In this document: positions 8,760 through 17,023 of the stretch, one piece after another
Position numbering within the stretch: the first letter of the stretch is position 1
How the letters are laid out: every line of letters starts with the position of its first letter
Origin: Thermoflexus sp.
GTDB taxonomy: Bacteria > Chloroflexota > Anaerolineae > Thermoflexales > Thermoflexaceae
Direction of reading: 5' to 3'
DNA length: 60,378 bases
Assembly: GCF_034432235.1 (NCBI RefSeq)
Contig: NZ_DAOUCJ010000048.1
Span: 1 to 60,378 of the forward strand
Notes under the pieces: model-generated
Told to the model about the DNA's origin: nothing
The model's database searches: none
Seen by the model: the letters and a program-made list of their open reading frames with translations, nothing else
Position numbers and translations under genes: made by a program

Positions 8760-8912
8760 TGCGTCGGCGGCACGGCCATGGTCACCCTCTCGATGTCCGG
8801 CGGCCGGGTCCTGCCCACCGGGGACTATGAGGGCGATCTGGTTTTCACCTGTGGCGGGAAGACCCTGCGAGTCCCCTGGTGGCTGCGGGTGGATCGGGAA
8901 AGGAAGCCGTAA
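8760..8912 (+). pseudogene. Remnant resembling the C-terminus of a subtilisin-like protease
   Basis: The frame to 8912 ends with VTLSMSGGRVLPTGDYEGDL and then VFTCGGKTLRVPWWLRVDRE. A beta-sandwich element of this type (gdYeGyl..., lriPyWlrV) is found at the C-terminal end of large S8 proteases with Fn3-like domains. No catalytic part is present upstream: the 90 nt before it belong to unrelated-looking sequence after the GYD gene. The best reading is a leftover fragment; a short expressed ORF from 8703 is possible but lacks a ribosome binding site. It lies 50 nt before a trypsin-like protease gene. Confidence 0.4.
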
Positions 8913-8962
8913 ATCCCCCCATGTGGAGAAGCAAGTCCATCCTGACCATGGCGGAGGCTTCT

Positions 8963-9850
8963 ATGAAGTTTCGCATCCTGTTGATCCTGGCATGGCTTCT
9001 GGGGGTTGTGGGGCTGTTCCACGTTGCCCCTGCTGTAGCTGTGCAATACGGCCAGCCCGATGGATATGGCCATCCCTATGTGGGCCTGGTGGTCTTCTAT
9101 GACGAACATAAGGTTCCCCTCTGGCGGTGCACCGGATCCCTGATCTCCCCCACGGTGTTGCTGACGGCTGGCCATTGTACCGGCTTTGACCCAGAGCTCG
9201 GTTTCGCGCCCTCCTGGGCTCAGGTGTGGTTCGATCCGGGGCCCATCCCGGTCGACCCGGCGTGGACTCCGGGGACGGCATGCACCCCCAAGATCCAGGG
9301 GTATCCATGCGGCGGTGGCTTCTGGGGCACGCCCCATGCCCACCCGGGATGGACCGGATATCTCACGATCCCCAACACCCATGACATCGGGGTGGTCACA
9401 TTCCGCAAGGCGATCCCAGCGGAGGTCACCCGGGGTCAATACGGCCGGATCGCGCCGGAAGGGTATCTCGATCGCCTCGCGACCCGGCGGGGGTTGCAGA
9501 ATGTGGAGTTCACGGTGGTGGGCTACGGCCTCCAGCTGGTGAAGCCTGTCCTGGAAGGCGAGCGGACCCGCTATGTGGGGACTGTCAGCCTGGTGGATCT
9601 GCGTAGCGCGCTGACGGACGGCTACAACCTCCATTATTCCAACAGCCCCGGGAAGGGGGTTGGCCCGGGCGGCACCTGTTTCGGCGACTCCGGCGGCCCG
9701 GTGCTGCACCGGACGGAGAGCGGGGAGGAGGTGATCGTTGGTGTCAATTCCTTCGTTCTCAACGCCAACTGTAAGGGCGCTGCCTTCGCCTACCGGACGG
9801 ACATTCCGGATTCCCTGGGCTTCCTGGCCGGCTTCGGGGTCACTCCGTGA
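8963..9850 (+). CDS. Secreted trypsin-like serine protease (S1 family)
   Basis: A 295-residue protein. ATG 8963 is chosen because GGAGGC lies 5 nt upstream and the product starts with a clean signal peptide (KFRILLILAWLLGVVGLF ... AVA). The chymotrypsin-fold triad is visible: His in TAGHC (about residue 72), Asp in NTHDIGVV (about 142), and Ser in CFGDSGGPVL (about 239). Paired Cys residues fit disulfides in an exported enzyme. The strand before the His reads WRCTGSLISPTVLLTAGHC, as in secreted bacterial trypsin-like proteases. The next gene starts 49 nt later. Substrate unknown. Confidence 0.9.
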   Translation: MKFRILLILAWLLGVVGLFHVAPAVAVQYGQPDGYGHPYVGLVVFYDEHKVPLWRCTGSLISPTVLLTAGHCTGFDPELGFAPSWAQVWFDPGPIPVDPAWTPGTACTPKIQGYPCGGGFWGTPHAHPGWTGYLTIPNTHDIGVVTFRKAIPAEVTRGQYGRIAPEGYLDRLATRRGLQNVEFTVVGYGLQLVKPVLEGERTRYVGTVSLVDLRSALTDGYNLHYSNSPGKGVGPGGTCFGDSGGPVLHRTESGEEVIVGVNSFVLNANCKGAAFAYRTDIPDSLGFLAGFGVTP

Positions 9851-9867
9851 ATCGTGGGGGCTGCCAG

Positions 9868-9898
9868 AAAGGGGGATTTCATGTCCCATCGCACGTGA
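9868..9898 (+). promoter_or_regulatory. Ribosome binding site and five-codon mini-ORF abutting the fusion gene
   Basis: AAAGGGGG (9868-9875) is ideally spaced for ATG 9881, which reads MSHRT then TGA at 9896-9898; the fusion gene's ATG at 9899 follows immediately in the same frame. Either the start of the signal peptide carries a nonsense codon with rescue at 9899, or ribosomes re-initiate after a mini-ORF. Confidence 0.45.
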
Positions 9899-12800
9899 AT
9901 GCGCTGGGCGATCGCGCTGGCGGTGGGGGCGATGATCCTGGTCGGGGCAGCCCCGGCCGGGCCCGCCGCTTCAGCCCTACCGACCAAGCCGACGGTGAAC
10001 CAGATCATTATCTTCGCGGCCGACGGCATGCGGCCGGACCTGATGGAGCGCTACGCGCGGGAAGGGGCCATGCCGACCTTCGCCGAGCTCCTGCGCCGGG
10101 GGGCAGTGGGAGAGAACGGCTTGGTCCAGGCCTTCCCGCCCAACACCGGGGTGGGCTGGTATACCCTGGCGACCGGGACCGGGCCCGGCGAGCACGGCTC
10201 GACGAACAACACCTTCCACCGCACTGGAGAGCCTTTCACTAGCAGGACCTCCTTCGCGACCTTCGGCATCCTCCAGGCGGACACGCTGCTACAGGCTGCG
10301 GAGCGGGCTGGGAAGAAGGTCGCCTCCGTGGAGTGGGTGGGTGCCCGCAATCTGGATCCCCCTCTCCAGGGACCGGTGGTGGACTTCCGCACCTCCTTCT
10401 CCCGGCGAGGGGTGCTGGTGAACTATGACCTCCCCGGCCAGCCGGCGGGAGCCCAGGCCTTTGGCCTGGACTACGAGCGGGTGGACCTCCGTCCGGCCTC
10501 GGGCTGGACGAACGCCCCGCCTTCCTTCAGCCCGCCGATGGAGACGGTGCTGGTGATCACCTCCACGGCCACCGCGGTCAACCCCCATCGCTTCTATAAC
10601 GTGCTGATCTATGACAGCACGGACGACGGGGTCACCAACTACGATCGGGTGATCCTGGATGTTGACAAGGATGCGAGCGTGGTGGCTGCGAACCTCGCCC
10701 GGGGCCAGTGGGCGGATATCAAAGTGACCCTCACAGGAGCCCGCGCAGGCCAGACGGCCGGCTTCTACGTGAAGATCATCGACCTCGCTCCGGATCTCTC
10801 GCGCTTCCGCCTCTACTTCACCTCGGTGACCCGCATCAACGCCTCGTTCAACGCCCTGGGGCCGACGGGCTCTCGGGCCTTTGAGGAGACCCTGGCCCGG
10901 GATTTCCCGACGGCCACAGCGGCGGACTTCGCGCCCCTGGAGGCCGGGCTGGTAGATGAGGAGACCTACGTGGAGCAGGGGCTGTTCTGGGAGGACGCCC
11001 ACCATCGCATCCTGGAATACATTCTCACTGTCGCCCAGCCGGATACGGAGGTCCTCTTCCTGGGCTACCCGGTTACCGATGAGTTCTCCCATCAGTTTAT
11101 GGCCCTGATCACTCCCACGGCGCCTGACGGCGCGCCGAACCCGGTCTATGACGACGCCGATCGGGATGGGGTGCCGGACGGCCGGGTGGCGATCCGGGAG
11201 GGCTTCATCCGCCGCGCCTACCAGGGGGCCGACGCCACCCTGGGGCTGGCCCGTCGCCTAATGCCTGGCGCCGCTGTCTTCGCCTCCTCAGACCACGGCT
11301 TCGCCCCCCAGTGGAAAGCGGTCAACGCCCGCCGCGTGCTGTATGAGGCCAGCGTGAAGGGCGTCTCCCTGCACGCCAGCGGGGCCACAGCTACCAGCAA
11401 CTGCGCTGCGACCAGCCAAGATCTTGCTAAAGCCTGCTGGGCAGGCGGGACGGTGCAGATTTATGTCAACCCCTCGTTGCCAGCCGGAATCACCTACGAG
11501 GACGTGCGCAATGCAGCCATCGAGGCCTTTGCGAATCTGCGCGATCCGGACAACCCCACGGCGAAGGTGGTGGACCGCATTTTCCGGAAAGAGGAGCTGC
11601 GGAACCTTCCCGGCGGGGACTCCCTGCACCCCAACCGCAGCGGGGATGTGGTGGTGGTCCTCTTCCCGCCCTATCAATTCGATGCAGCCACGCCGGGCGT
11701 GAAGATCGCTGACGCTCCCTTCTTCGGACAGCACGGCTACATGCCCGACCTGGTGGATCTGGAGCACAACATCAACATGCGCGCCGTTTTCCTCGCCGCA
11801 GGGCCGGGCATTCGTCATCGCACAGTTCCGGGCGTGCGGGCAATCGATTTCGCCCCCACGATCGCCTTCTATCTGGGGATACCCGGTCCTATGAACGCCA
11901 GCGGCCGCATCCTCTACGAGATCTTCGAACGGCCTGGCCAGTGGAAGGAAATCACTGTGCTTAACATCTCCGATTACCATGGCCATCTACTCCCGCTCTC
12001 TGAGCGAGCGGACACGGTGGGCCCTTCCTTCGCCATAGGGGGAGCGGCGTTCCTGAAGGCCTGGTTCGATCGCTATCGATTGGAGGCACGGGATGGGACG
12101 ATCACAGTAGCTGGTGGCGACTCGGTGGGGGCTACACCGCCGATCTCGAACTTCTTCGGCGATCGGCCAACCATTGAGATGATGAACCTCATGGGCTTCA
12201 GCGCCGATGGTCTGGGCAACCACAACTTCGATCGGGGGGCCACCTACCTGCGCACTGTGTTGATCCCTCTGGCGACCTTCCCGTATCTTTCGTCCAACAT
12301 CGTCGACCGCGACACACTCCGCCCGCCGCCGGAGTGGAAGCCTTCCCACGTTTTTGAATTCGACGCAGCCAAGGTGGGGGTGGTGGGCTTCAGCAACCCG
12401 GATATTCCTCAATTGATCTTCCCTGGGCGTCTGGAAAACTTCATCGTCCTGGATCCGGTGACCACGACGCAGCAGGAGGTGGATCGGCTCCGGAGGATGG
12501 GGATCCGCACGATCATCGCCATGGGGCATCTGGGCGCCACCGGTGGGACGATCACCGCTCCTACAGGTCCCCTGATTGATTTTGCAGATGCGTTGCACGG
12601 TGTGGATGTGGTGATCGGCGATCATACGGATTTCCAGGTCAATGCAGTGCGGCCCAGCGGAGTCCTGGTGGTGGAGAATCGAAGCAAGGGAATCCGCTTC
12701 ACCCGCATCCGTATCATTGTGGATGCGAACACAAAGGCTGCCATCTATAAGACGGCGGACTTTCATAAACCGTGGAACATCGGCATGGCTCCCGATCCGG

Positions 12801-13519
12801 CCATCCAGGCCCGGTTGGCTGAACTGCAGGCGGAGCTTGCGCCCATCCTCAACCAGGTCGTTGGCCTCTCCAAGGTCGCCATCCCGCGGGCGGACGCCTG
12901 CGGGAACCCGCTGGGCCGCACCTGTGAGTCGAGGATCGGGAACCTGGTGACGGACGCCATGCGGTTCACTTACGGGGTGGACTTCGCCGTCATCAACTCG
13001 GGCGGCCTGCGGGCGGACCTCACCCGCTCAGGCGATGTGGATGCGGGGACCGGGTTCTTCAATATCCGGCGGGGCTACATCCTGGAGGTGTTGCCCTTCG
13101 GCAACGCGGTGGTCACGCTCCAGGTCAACGGCGCCGAGCTCAAAGCCATCCTGGAGAACGGTGTCTCCCGCATGCCTTCCCCGGATGGCCGCTTCCCCCA
13201 GGTTTCCGGCCTCTGCTTCACCTATGACATCAATGCGCCGTCCGGCAGCCGGGTCATAAGCGCGGTCCGTCAGGCGGCTGACGGCTCCTGCACCGGGCCT
13301 GCGGTGGACTTCTCGTCGGCCGCGGCCTACACCATCGCCATGAACGACTTCATGGCCTCCGGGGGGGACGGCTATCCGGTGCTGATCAGCCGGGCGGCCA
13401 CCCGGGAACTGATGGATCAGGTCCTGGAAGCTTACATCCAGGCCGCCAGCCCGGTGGCCCCGGCCATTCAGGGCCGCATTGTCTGCAACGGCACCGGCTG
13501 CCCCACGGTGACACCGTAG
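9899..13519 (+). CDS. Secreted alkaline-phosphatase-superfamily / 5'-nucleotidase fusion
   Basis: A 1206-residue protein with a signal peptide (residues 1-27, ending AASA). Residues ~35-690 form a nucleotide-pyrophosphatase/phosphodiesterase-type domain: FAADGMRPDL (metal Asp), FPPNTGVGWYTLATGTGPGEHG (split by Thr nucleophile position), YPVTDEFSHQFM, SSDHGF and FGQHGYMP. Residues ~695-1195 form a UshA-like 5'-nucleotidase: metallophosphoesterase motifs ISDYHGHLLP, GGDSVGATPP, GNHNFDRG, MGHLG and GDHTDF, then the 5'-nucleotidase C-terminal domain (GNLVTDAMRFTYGVDFAVIN, SGGLRADL, EVLPFGN). Together these could strip nucleotides to nucleoside and phosphate outside the cell; that is inference. 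In-frame just upstream lies ATG 9881, with the better ribosome binding site (AAAGGGGG) but a TGA after five codons. A strong terminator follows. Confidence 0.85.
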   Translation: MRWAIALAVGAMILVGAAPAGPAASALPTKPTVNQIIIFAADGMRPDLMERYAREGAMPTFAELLRRGAVGENGLVQAFPPNTGVGWYTLATGTGPGEHGSTNNTFHRTGEPFTSRTSFATFGILQADTLLQAAERAGKKVASVEWVGARNLDPPLQGPVVDFRTSFSRRGVLVNYDLPGQPAGAQAFGLDYERVDLRPASGWTNAPPSFSPPMETVLVITSTATAVNPHRFYNVLIYDSTDDGVTNYDRVILDVDKDASVVAANLARGQWADIKVTLTGARAGQTAGFYVKIIDLAPDLSRFRLYFTSVTRINASFNALGPTGSRAFEETLARDFPTATAADFAPLEAGLVDEETYVEQGLFWEDAHHRILEYILTVAQPDTEVLFLGYPVTDEFSHQFMALITPTAPDGAPNPVYDDADRDGVPDGRVAIREGFIRRAYQGADATLGLARRLMPGAAVFASSDHGFAPQWKAVNARRVLYEASVKGVSLHASGATATSNCAATSQDLAKACWAGGTVQIYVNPSLPAGITYEDVRNAAIEAFANLRDPDNPTAKVVDRIFRKEELRNLPGGDSLHPNRSGDVVVVLFPPYQFDAATPGVKIADAPFFGQHGYMPDLVDLEHNINMRAVFLAAGPGIRHRTVPGVRAIDFAPTIAFYLGIPGPMNASGRILYEIFERPGQWKEITVLNISDYHGHLLPLSERADTVGPSFAIGGAAFLKAWFDRYRLEARDGTITVAGGDSVGATPPISNFFGDRPTIEMMNLMGFSADGLGNHNFDRGATYLRTVLIPLATFPYLSSNIVDRDTLRPPPEWKPSHVFEFDAAKVGVVGFSNPDIPQLIFPGRLENFIVLDPVTTTQQEVDRLRRMGIRTIIAMGHLGATGGTITAPTGPLIDFADALHGVDVVIGDHTDFQVNAVRPSGVLVVENRSKGIRFTRIRIIVDANTKAAIYKTADFHKPWNIGMAPDPAIQARLAELQAELAPILNQVVGLSKVAIPRADACGNPLGRTCESRIGNLVTDAMRFTYGVDFAVINSGGLRADLTRSGDVDAGTGFFNIRRGYILEVLPFGNAVVTLQVNGAELKAILENGVSRMPSPDGRFPQVSGLCFTYDINAPSGSRVISAVRQAADGSCTGPAVDFSSAAAYTIAMNDFMASGGDGYPVLISRAATRELMDQVLEAYIQAASPVAPAIQGRIVCNGTGCPTVTP

Positions 13520-13594
13520 AGGGAATTCTCTGTTCGGGAAGATCATGCTCCTGGAGCTGTGCTCAGGGGCGTGCGCTCTAAGGACATTGCCTAA

Positions 13595-13641
13595 GGGGCC
13601 ACTCCGGATGCTGAAGATCACCGGCGTGGCCCCCATTTTTT
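13595..13641 (+). terminator. Intrinsic terminator of the phosphodiesterase/nucleotidase gene
   Basis: GGGGCCAC (13595-13602) pairs with GTGGCCCC (13626-13633), extended inward by CCGG/CCGG, and is followed by six T residues (13636-13641). It overlaps the stop codon of the converging oxidase subunit gene. Confidence 0.8.
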
Positions 13642-14692
13642 ATCCCCTGGAAGCCGCTTCCCACAACCGGATCCATACTGTTCGCAGGATCCATCCCAGG
13701 ACGCCCAGCCCGATCAGCAGCGCCGCGAGGAACATCCCGAAGCTTCCCCACTCGCCCCGCACCGGAACCTGCCGCAGATCCACCCATGCGCCGAGCTCGG
13801 CGGCCTGGACAACCTGGCGGGCGGTGGCGTTGCTCAGGAGGACCCCGCTCTGGAGGATCGCCAGGGCGATGGCCGTCGCCCGACCGGGCCGGGCTCGATA
13901 CAGCCAGGCGGCGGCGCAGGCGATGGGCATGCTGGCCCCGGCCAGAAGCTGCAGGGCCACAGGCAGCCGATCCGTTACCATCGGAACATACTGGCTGCCG
14001 GCCAGCCCGAAGAGGCCCAGGCCGAGGGTGAAGAGAATCGGGACGAGCGGGCGGGCCTCCTCTCGAAAGCGAGGATCCTTCCGGTCGATCTCCGCAAGGA
14101 GCGTTAGGAACGCCCCCACGGTCCCCAAAGCCATCCCGGTCATCAATCCCAGGCGGAGGAGGGCCTCCCGATCCAGATAAATCGTCAAGCCGTGCACTCC
14201 GCCAGCGGAGGTGGCGATCTGGAAAAGGGCGGGCCAGCGCTCCGGCCGGGCCGTGAGGCTCATCGCGGCCGAGAACTGGAAACCGATCCAGGTGAGAAGC
14301 CCCGCGGCGATCAGGCTGGCGGCGATCCGCCAGCGCCCGAAGGCCGCCGCATAGACGGCCGTGTAGGCCATCAGGAGGAGGGGGATGATCAGGAACCAGA
14401 ACCAGGCCTGCAGGATAGTGGCTGGGTAGAAGAACTGAGGATAGAGCGTCTGCAGGAAGAGCAGGGGGACGATCCCTGCGTTGATCCCGAAGGCCATGGC
14501 GAAGGGCATGACGACGAACAGGCGCTCCGAGACCCGGGGACGGCTCCGGGACAGGGCGATGGCCACTGGAAGCCCAGCGAGCCACAGGTTCATAAACACC
14601 ATGTGAAGGAAAAAGCCGAACACCTTCAGGGCAAACAGATAGCCGATGGGGATCGGCATCCCCAGCGGGTCCGGTTTCGGGATCGGCGGCAT
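13640..14692 (-). CDS. Multi-pass membrane subunit paired with the bd-like oxidase
   Basis: A 350-residue hydrophobic protein with about nine membrane helices. The ATG at 14692 shares one base with the stop of the upstream subunit I gene (TGATG), so translation is coupled; a longer frame reaching 14833 runs antisense inside that gene's coding sequence and is rejected. The first helix region reads GYLFALKVFGFFLHMVFMNLW, containing a conserved-looking His, and more helices carry PQFFYPATILQAWFWFLII and GLFGLAGSQYVPMV. By position it should be the second subunit of the oxidase. It does not obviously resemble classical CydB, which fits the divergent second subunits of non-canonical bd-family enzymes. 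Subunit identity is inferred from gene order. Confidence 0.65.
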   Translation of the reverse strand: MPPIPKPDPLGMPIPIGYLFALKVFGFFLHMVFMNLWLAGLPVAIALSRSRPRVSERLFVVMPFAMAFGINAGIVPLLFLQTLYPQFFYPATILQAWFWFLIIPLLLMAYTAVYAAAFGRWRIAASLIAAGLLTWIGFQFSAAMSLTARPERWPALFQIATSAGGVHGLTIYLDREALLRLGLMTGMALGTVGAFLTLLAEIDRKDPRFREEARPLVPILFTLGLGLFGLAGSQYVPMVTDRLPVALQLLAGASMPIACAAAWLYRARPGRATAIALAILQSGVLLSNATARQVVQAAELGAWVDLRQVPVRGEWGSFGMFLAALLIGLGVLGWILRTVWIRLWEAASRG

Positions 14693-16026
14693 CACGGTTC
14701 TCCTCCTTGCTGCAGACGGATCAGGTAAGCGATCAGGGCCTCGCGCTCCGCTTCGTTCCCCAGCCAGGGGGGCATAGCCGGGTTGGTCCGATGCAGGTGC
14801 CGGACCGCGTCCGCTAGCATCTCGGGAGTCCATGGCTGGATCAGCGGCCGCATCCCGTTGTAGCCGTCCAGCGCATGACAGGCGGAGCAGTGATACACGT
14901 AGAGGGCCTCGCCGACCCGGACCTTCTGAGGCTCCGGGAGGCGGGCCGGGTCGCGGAGTTCCTCCTCGGATAATCCCATTGTCTCCCGCAGATAGAGCTG
15001 GAGCCAGGGGGAATGAGCGATCAGGCCATCCTGCTGCAGGCGGGGGGCCTCCGCCACCCGGATGCCCGGGGAGAAAATGTAGCGTTCGATGCGGTAGGGC
15101 TTACGCGCCCCTTCGCGGAGGAACTCCCCGCTGGTGATGGCCACGATGCCGATGAGGAGCATCAGGATCGCTTCGGGCGGGTTGATCCAGCGCCCTCCGC
15201 GGAGGTAACCCAGGCCGAAAGCGGCCAGGGCGGTCAGCGTCGCGCCGAAGTTCAGCGCCGTCATGATCAGCAGGAGCGGGGCGCGGATCACGTTGAGGCG
15301 GGCGTGATCGGGGAGCACAGCGAAATACCCGATCCCGCCGATCAGGATGAGGAACATCCCGGCGATGGCCCAGCGGGAGATGCGGGGGACCAGTTCGTCC
15401 CGCAGCCCTTCGGAGGCCCGGAAGGAGAGATGCACCCCGATCCAGAGGGCGGCGATGGCGAGAGAGCCTCCGGTGCGGATCAGCACCTGGGGCAGGAAAG
15501 AGGGATTAAAGAAGGCCGCGAAGAAATTCGATTCCGGAGTCCAGCGCCCGGTGGTCAGCATGAAGGCGGTGATGCCTGTGATCAGCGCCAGGCTGAGCCA
15601 GGCGGAGGCGGCGTAGATCCATCCCATCGCCATATGTTCCCGCGGCCTCAGGCGATCCCAGAGGTAGTAAAAGGCGAAGGCGGAGACGATCTCCAGGACG
15701 AAGACCACCCATTCCGTAGCCCAACCGAAGACGAACACATGGATGAGGGCGCTGGTGCTCTCCGGCGAGGTCAGGCCAATGGTCCACCAGATCCCCACGC
15801 CGGTGATGGCCCCAAACACAATGGTCAGCAGCACGAAGAAGCGGGCCAGATCCCGCAGGTAATCCAGGGCATCCCTCCGGTTATGCCGGTAAGCCCACGC
15901 CACCCCATCGGCCAGAAGAAAGCCGCCTCCGACAGCGAACTGGGCCACGATCACATGGGGGATGGCCACCAGGGGGATCAGCATCGGAGCCGTGAGGAAG
16001 GGAACCACCCACACCGGGTATTCCAT
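14692..16026 (-). CDS. bd-like terminal oxidase subunit I with fused cytochrome c domain
   Basis: A 444-residue protein; ATG 16026 follows AGGAGG. Residues ~10-305 hold about eight membrane helices related to CydA: AIPHVIVAQFAVGG (His24, at the place of the CydA heme ligand near the N-terminus), His199 in WIGVHLSF, and GARKPYRIERYIF, similar to the conserved GRxPW segment. The long periplasmic Q-loop of quinol-oxidising CydA appears missing. Residues ~367-444 form a cytochrome c domain with CSACH (380-384) and a distal Met in NPAMPP (Met418). This layout matches the cytochrome-bearing branch of the bd oxygen reductase superfamily, which probably accepts electrons from a cytochrome c instead of quinol. 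Role inferred: oxygen reduction or scavenging at the membrane. Confidence 0.75.
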   Translation of the reverse strand: MEYPVWVVPFLTAPMLIPLVAIPHVIVAQFAVGGGFLLADGVAWAYRHNRRDALDYLRDLARFFVLLTIVFGAITGVGIWWTIGLTSPESTSALIHVFVFGWATEWVVFVLEIVSAFAFYYLWDRLRPREHMAMGWIYAASAWLSLALITGITAFMLTTGRWTPESNFFAAFFNPSFLPQVLIRTGGSLAIAALWIGVHLSFRASEGLRDELVPRISRWAIAGMFLILIGGIGYFAVLPDHARLNVIRAPLLLIMTALNFGATLTALAAFGLGYLRGGRWINPPEAILMLLIGIVAITSGEFLREGARKPYRIERYIFSPGIRVAEAPRLQQDGLIAHSPWLQLYLRETMGLSEEELRDPARLPEPQKVRVGEALYVYHCSACHALDGYNGMRPLIQPWTPEMLADAVRHLHRTNPAMPPWLGNEAEREALIAYLIRLQQGGEP

Positions 16027-16239
16027 ATGGACCTCCTGAGGCGATCTCTGGAATCCCGCCCACCCCTGAGGACGTTTCGACCGAAGGCGGTCGAACCCGC
16101 CCCGCCATCCTGTGGTGGCCCCCTGGTCAGGTTACATCCTCCTGGGGACCTCGTCAAAAAAGCCGCTCTATAATAGAGCAGCCACCGGTTGCGATCGCGC
16201 CCCGGGATCCCCCGGGCCCAGCCATGGAGGTCTCTCCGG
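16027..16239. promoter_or_regulatory. Divergent promoter region with a -10-containing palindrome
   Basis: The gap between the divergent oxidase and methyltransferase genes holds GCTCTATAATAGAGC (16165-16179), a perfect dyad around one base that includes TATAAT (16169-16174). No matching -35 was found. A symmetric -10 could be used on the plus strand, or the dyad could be an operator. Confidence 0.45.
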
Positions 16240-16986
16240 ATGATCTCGCTGGAGAAAGCCGCACAGCGGGGGGTGCCCAGCCTGATCTGGGGCCCAGGGC
16301 AGGCGCGCCGCCTGACGCTCATGCGGCAGTTCGCTCGCCTCGAGGACGCCCGCGTTCTGGTGGATGGATGCGGGGTCGGGATGTATGTGGAGGCTTTGCG
16401 GGCGTTCACCCCCGAGGTCTATGGGCTGGACATCGAGGAGGCATACCTGCGCGAGGCGCAGGCGCGCGGGATCCGCCTCCTGGTCGTGGCCGCCGCCGAA
16501 GCCCTCCCCTACTCCGATAACACGTTCGACGTGGTGCTTTCCCACGAGGTCATCGAGCACGTGGCCGATGACCGCCGCGCGGTGGCCGAGATGGTCCGTG
16601 TGCTGCGACCCGGCGGCCGTATCCTCCTGTTCTGTCCCAACCGCTGGTTCCCCTTTGAGACCCATGGGCACTACTGGCGAGGGCGTTACCACTTCGGGAA
16701 CACCCCGCTCATCAACTACCTGCCGGACCCCTTGCGCCGGCGTCTGGCGCCTCATGTGCGGGCCTACAGCGGCCGCGCCCTGCGTCGCCTCTTCGCCGGC
16801 CTTCCTGTCCGGGTCCTCTATCACACGCGGATTTTCCCCGCCTTCGATCGGATCGAGCGGCGATATCCTGGGATGGGCCGTCTCCTGCGCCGCCTGGCCG
16901 ATTTCCTCGAACACACCCCCATGAACCGATTGGGCCTTTCCCATTTTATGGTTGTGGAAAAGGTGGAACAGGACTCGCGCGGTTGA
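16240..16986 (+). CDS. Class I SAM-dependent methyltransferase
   Basis: A 248-residue protein from ATG 16240, with GGAGGT 8 nt upstream. It has the Methyltransf_11 pattern: motif I VLVDGCGVGMYVEAL (SAM binding, with GCGVG in place of the common GxGxG), an acidic end of strand 2 (YGLDIEEAYL), AEALPYSDNTFDVVLSHEVIEHV, and VLRPGGRILLFCPNRW. The C-terminal part (RRLFAGLPVRVLYHTRIFP) is family-typical for methyltransferases acting on lipids, sugars or quinones, but the substrate cannot be told. It is transcribed away from the oxidase and converges on the large glycosyltransferase gene. Confidence 0.85.
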   Translation: MISLEKAAQRGVPSLIWGPGQARRLTLMRQFARLEDARVLVDGCGVGMYVEALRAFTPEVYGLDIEEAYLREAQARGIRLLVVAAAEALPYSDNTFDVVLSHEVIEHVADDRRAVAEMVRVLRPGGRILLFCPNRWFPFETHGHYWRGRYHFGNTPLINYLPDPLRRRLAPHVRAYSGRALRRLFAGLPVRVLYHTRIFPAFDRIERRYPGMGRLLRRLADFLEHTPMNRLGLSHFMVVEKVEQDSRG

Positions 16987-16998
16987 GCCTCGATGAGT

Positions 16999-17022
16999 AG
17001 GGCAACGGCTTGCCGTTGCCCT
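16999..17022. terminator. Bidirectional hairpin between converging genes
   Basis: AGGGCAACGG (16999-17008) and CCGTTGCCCT (17013-17022) are perfect complements around a CTTG loop, lying in the 37 nt between the converging stop codons. There is no T-tract, so termination is inferred from position and symmetry. Confidence 0.55.
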
Positions 17023-17023
17023 G

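Noticed and set aside
13545..14180. Long plus-strand ORF opposite the oxidase subunit genes
   Set aside because: Arg/Ser-rich shadow of the real minus-strand gene; GC-rich DNA gives many such open frames.
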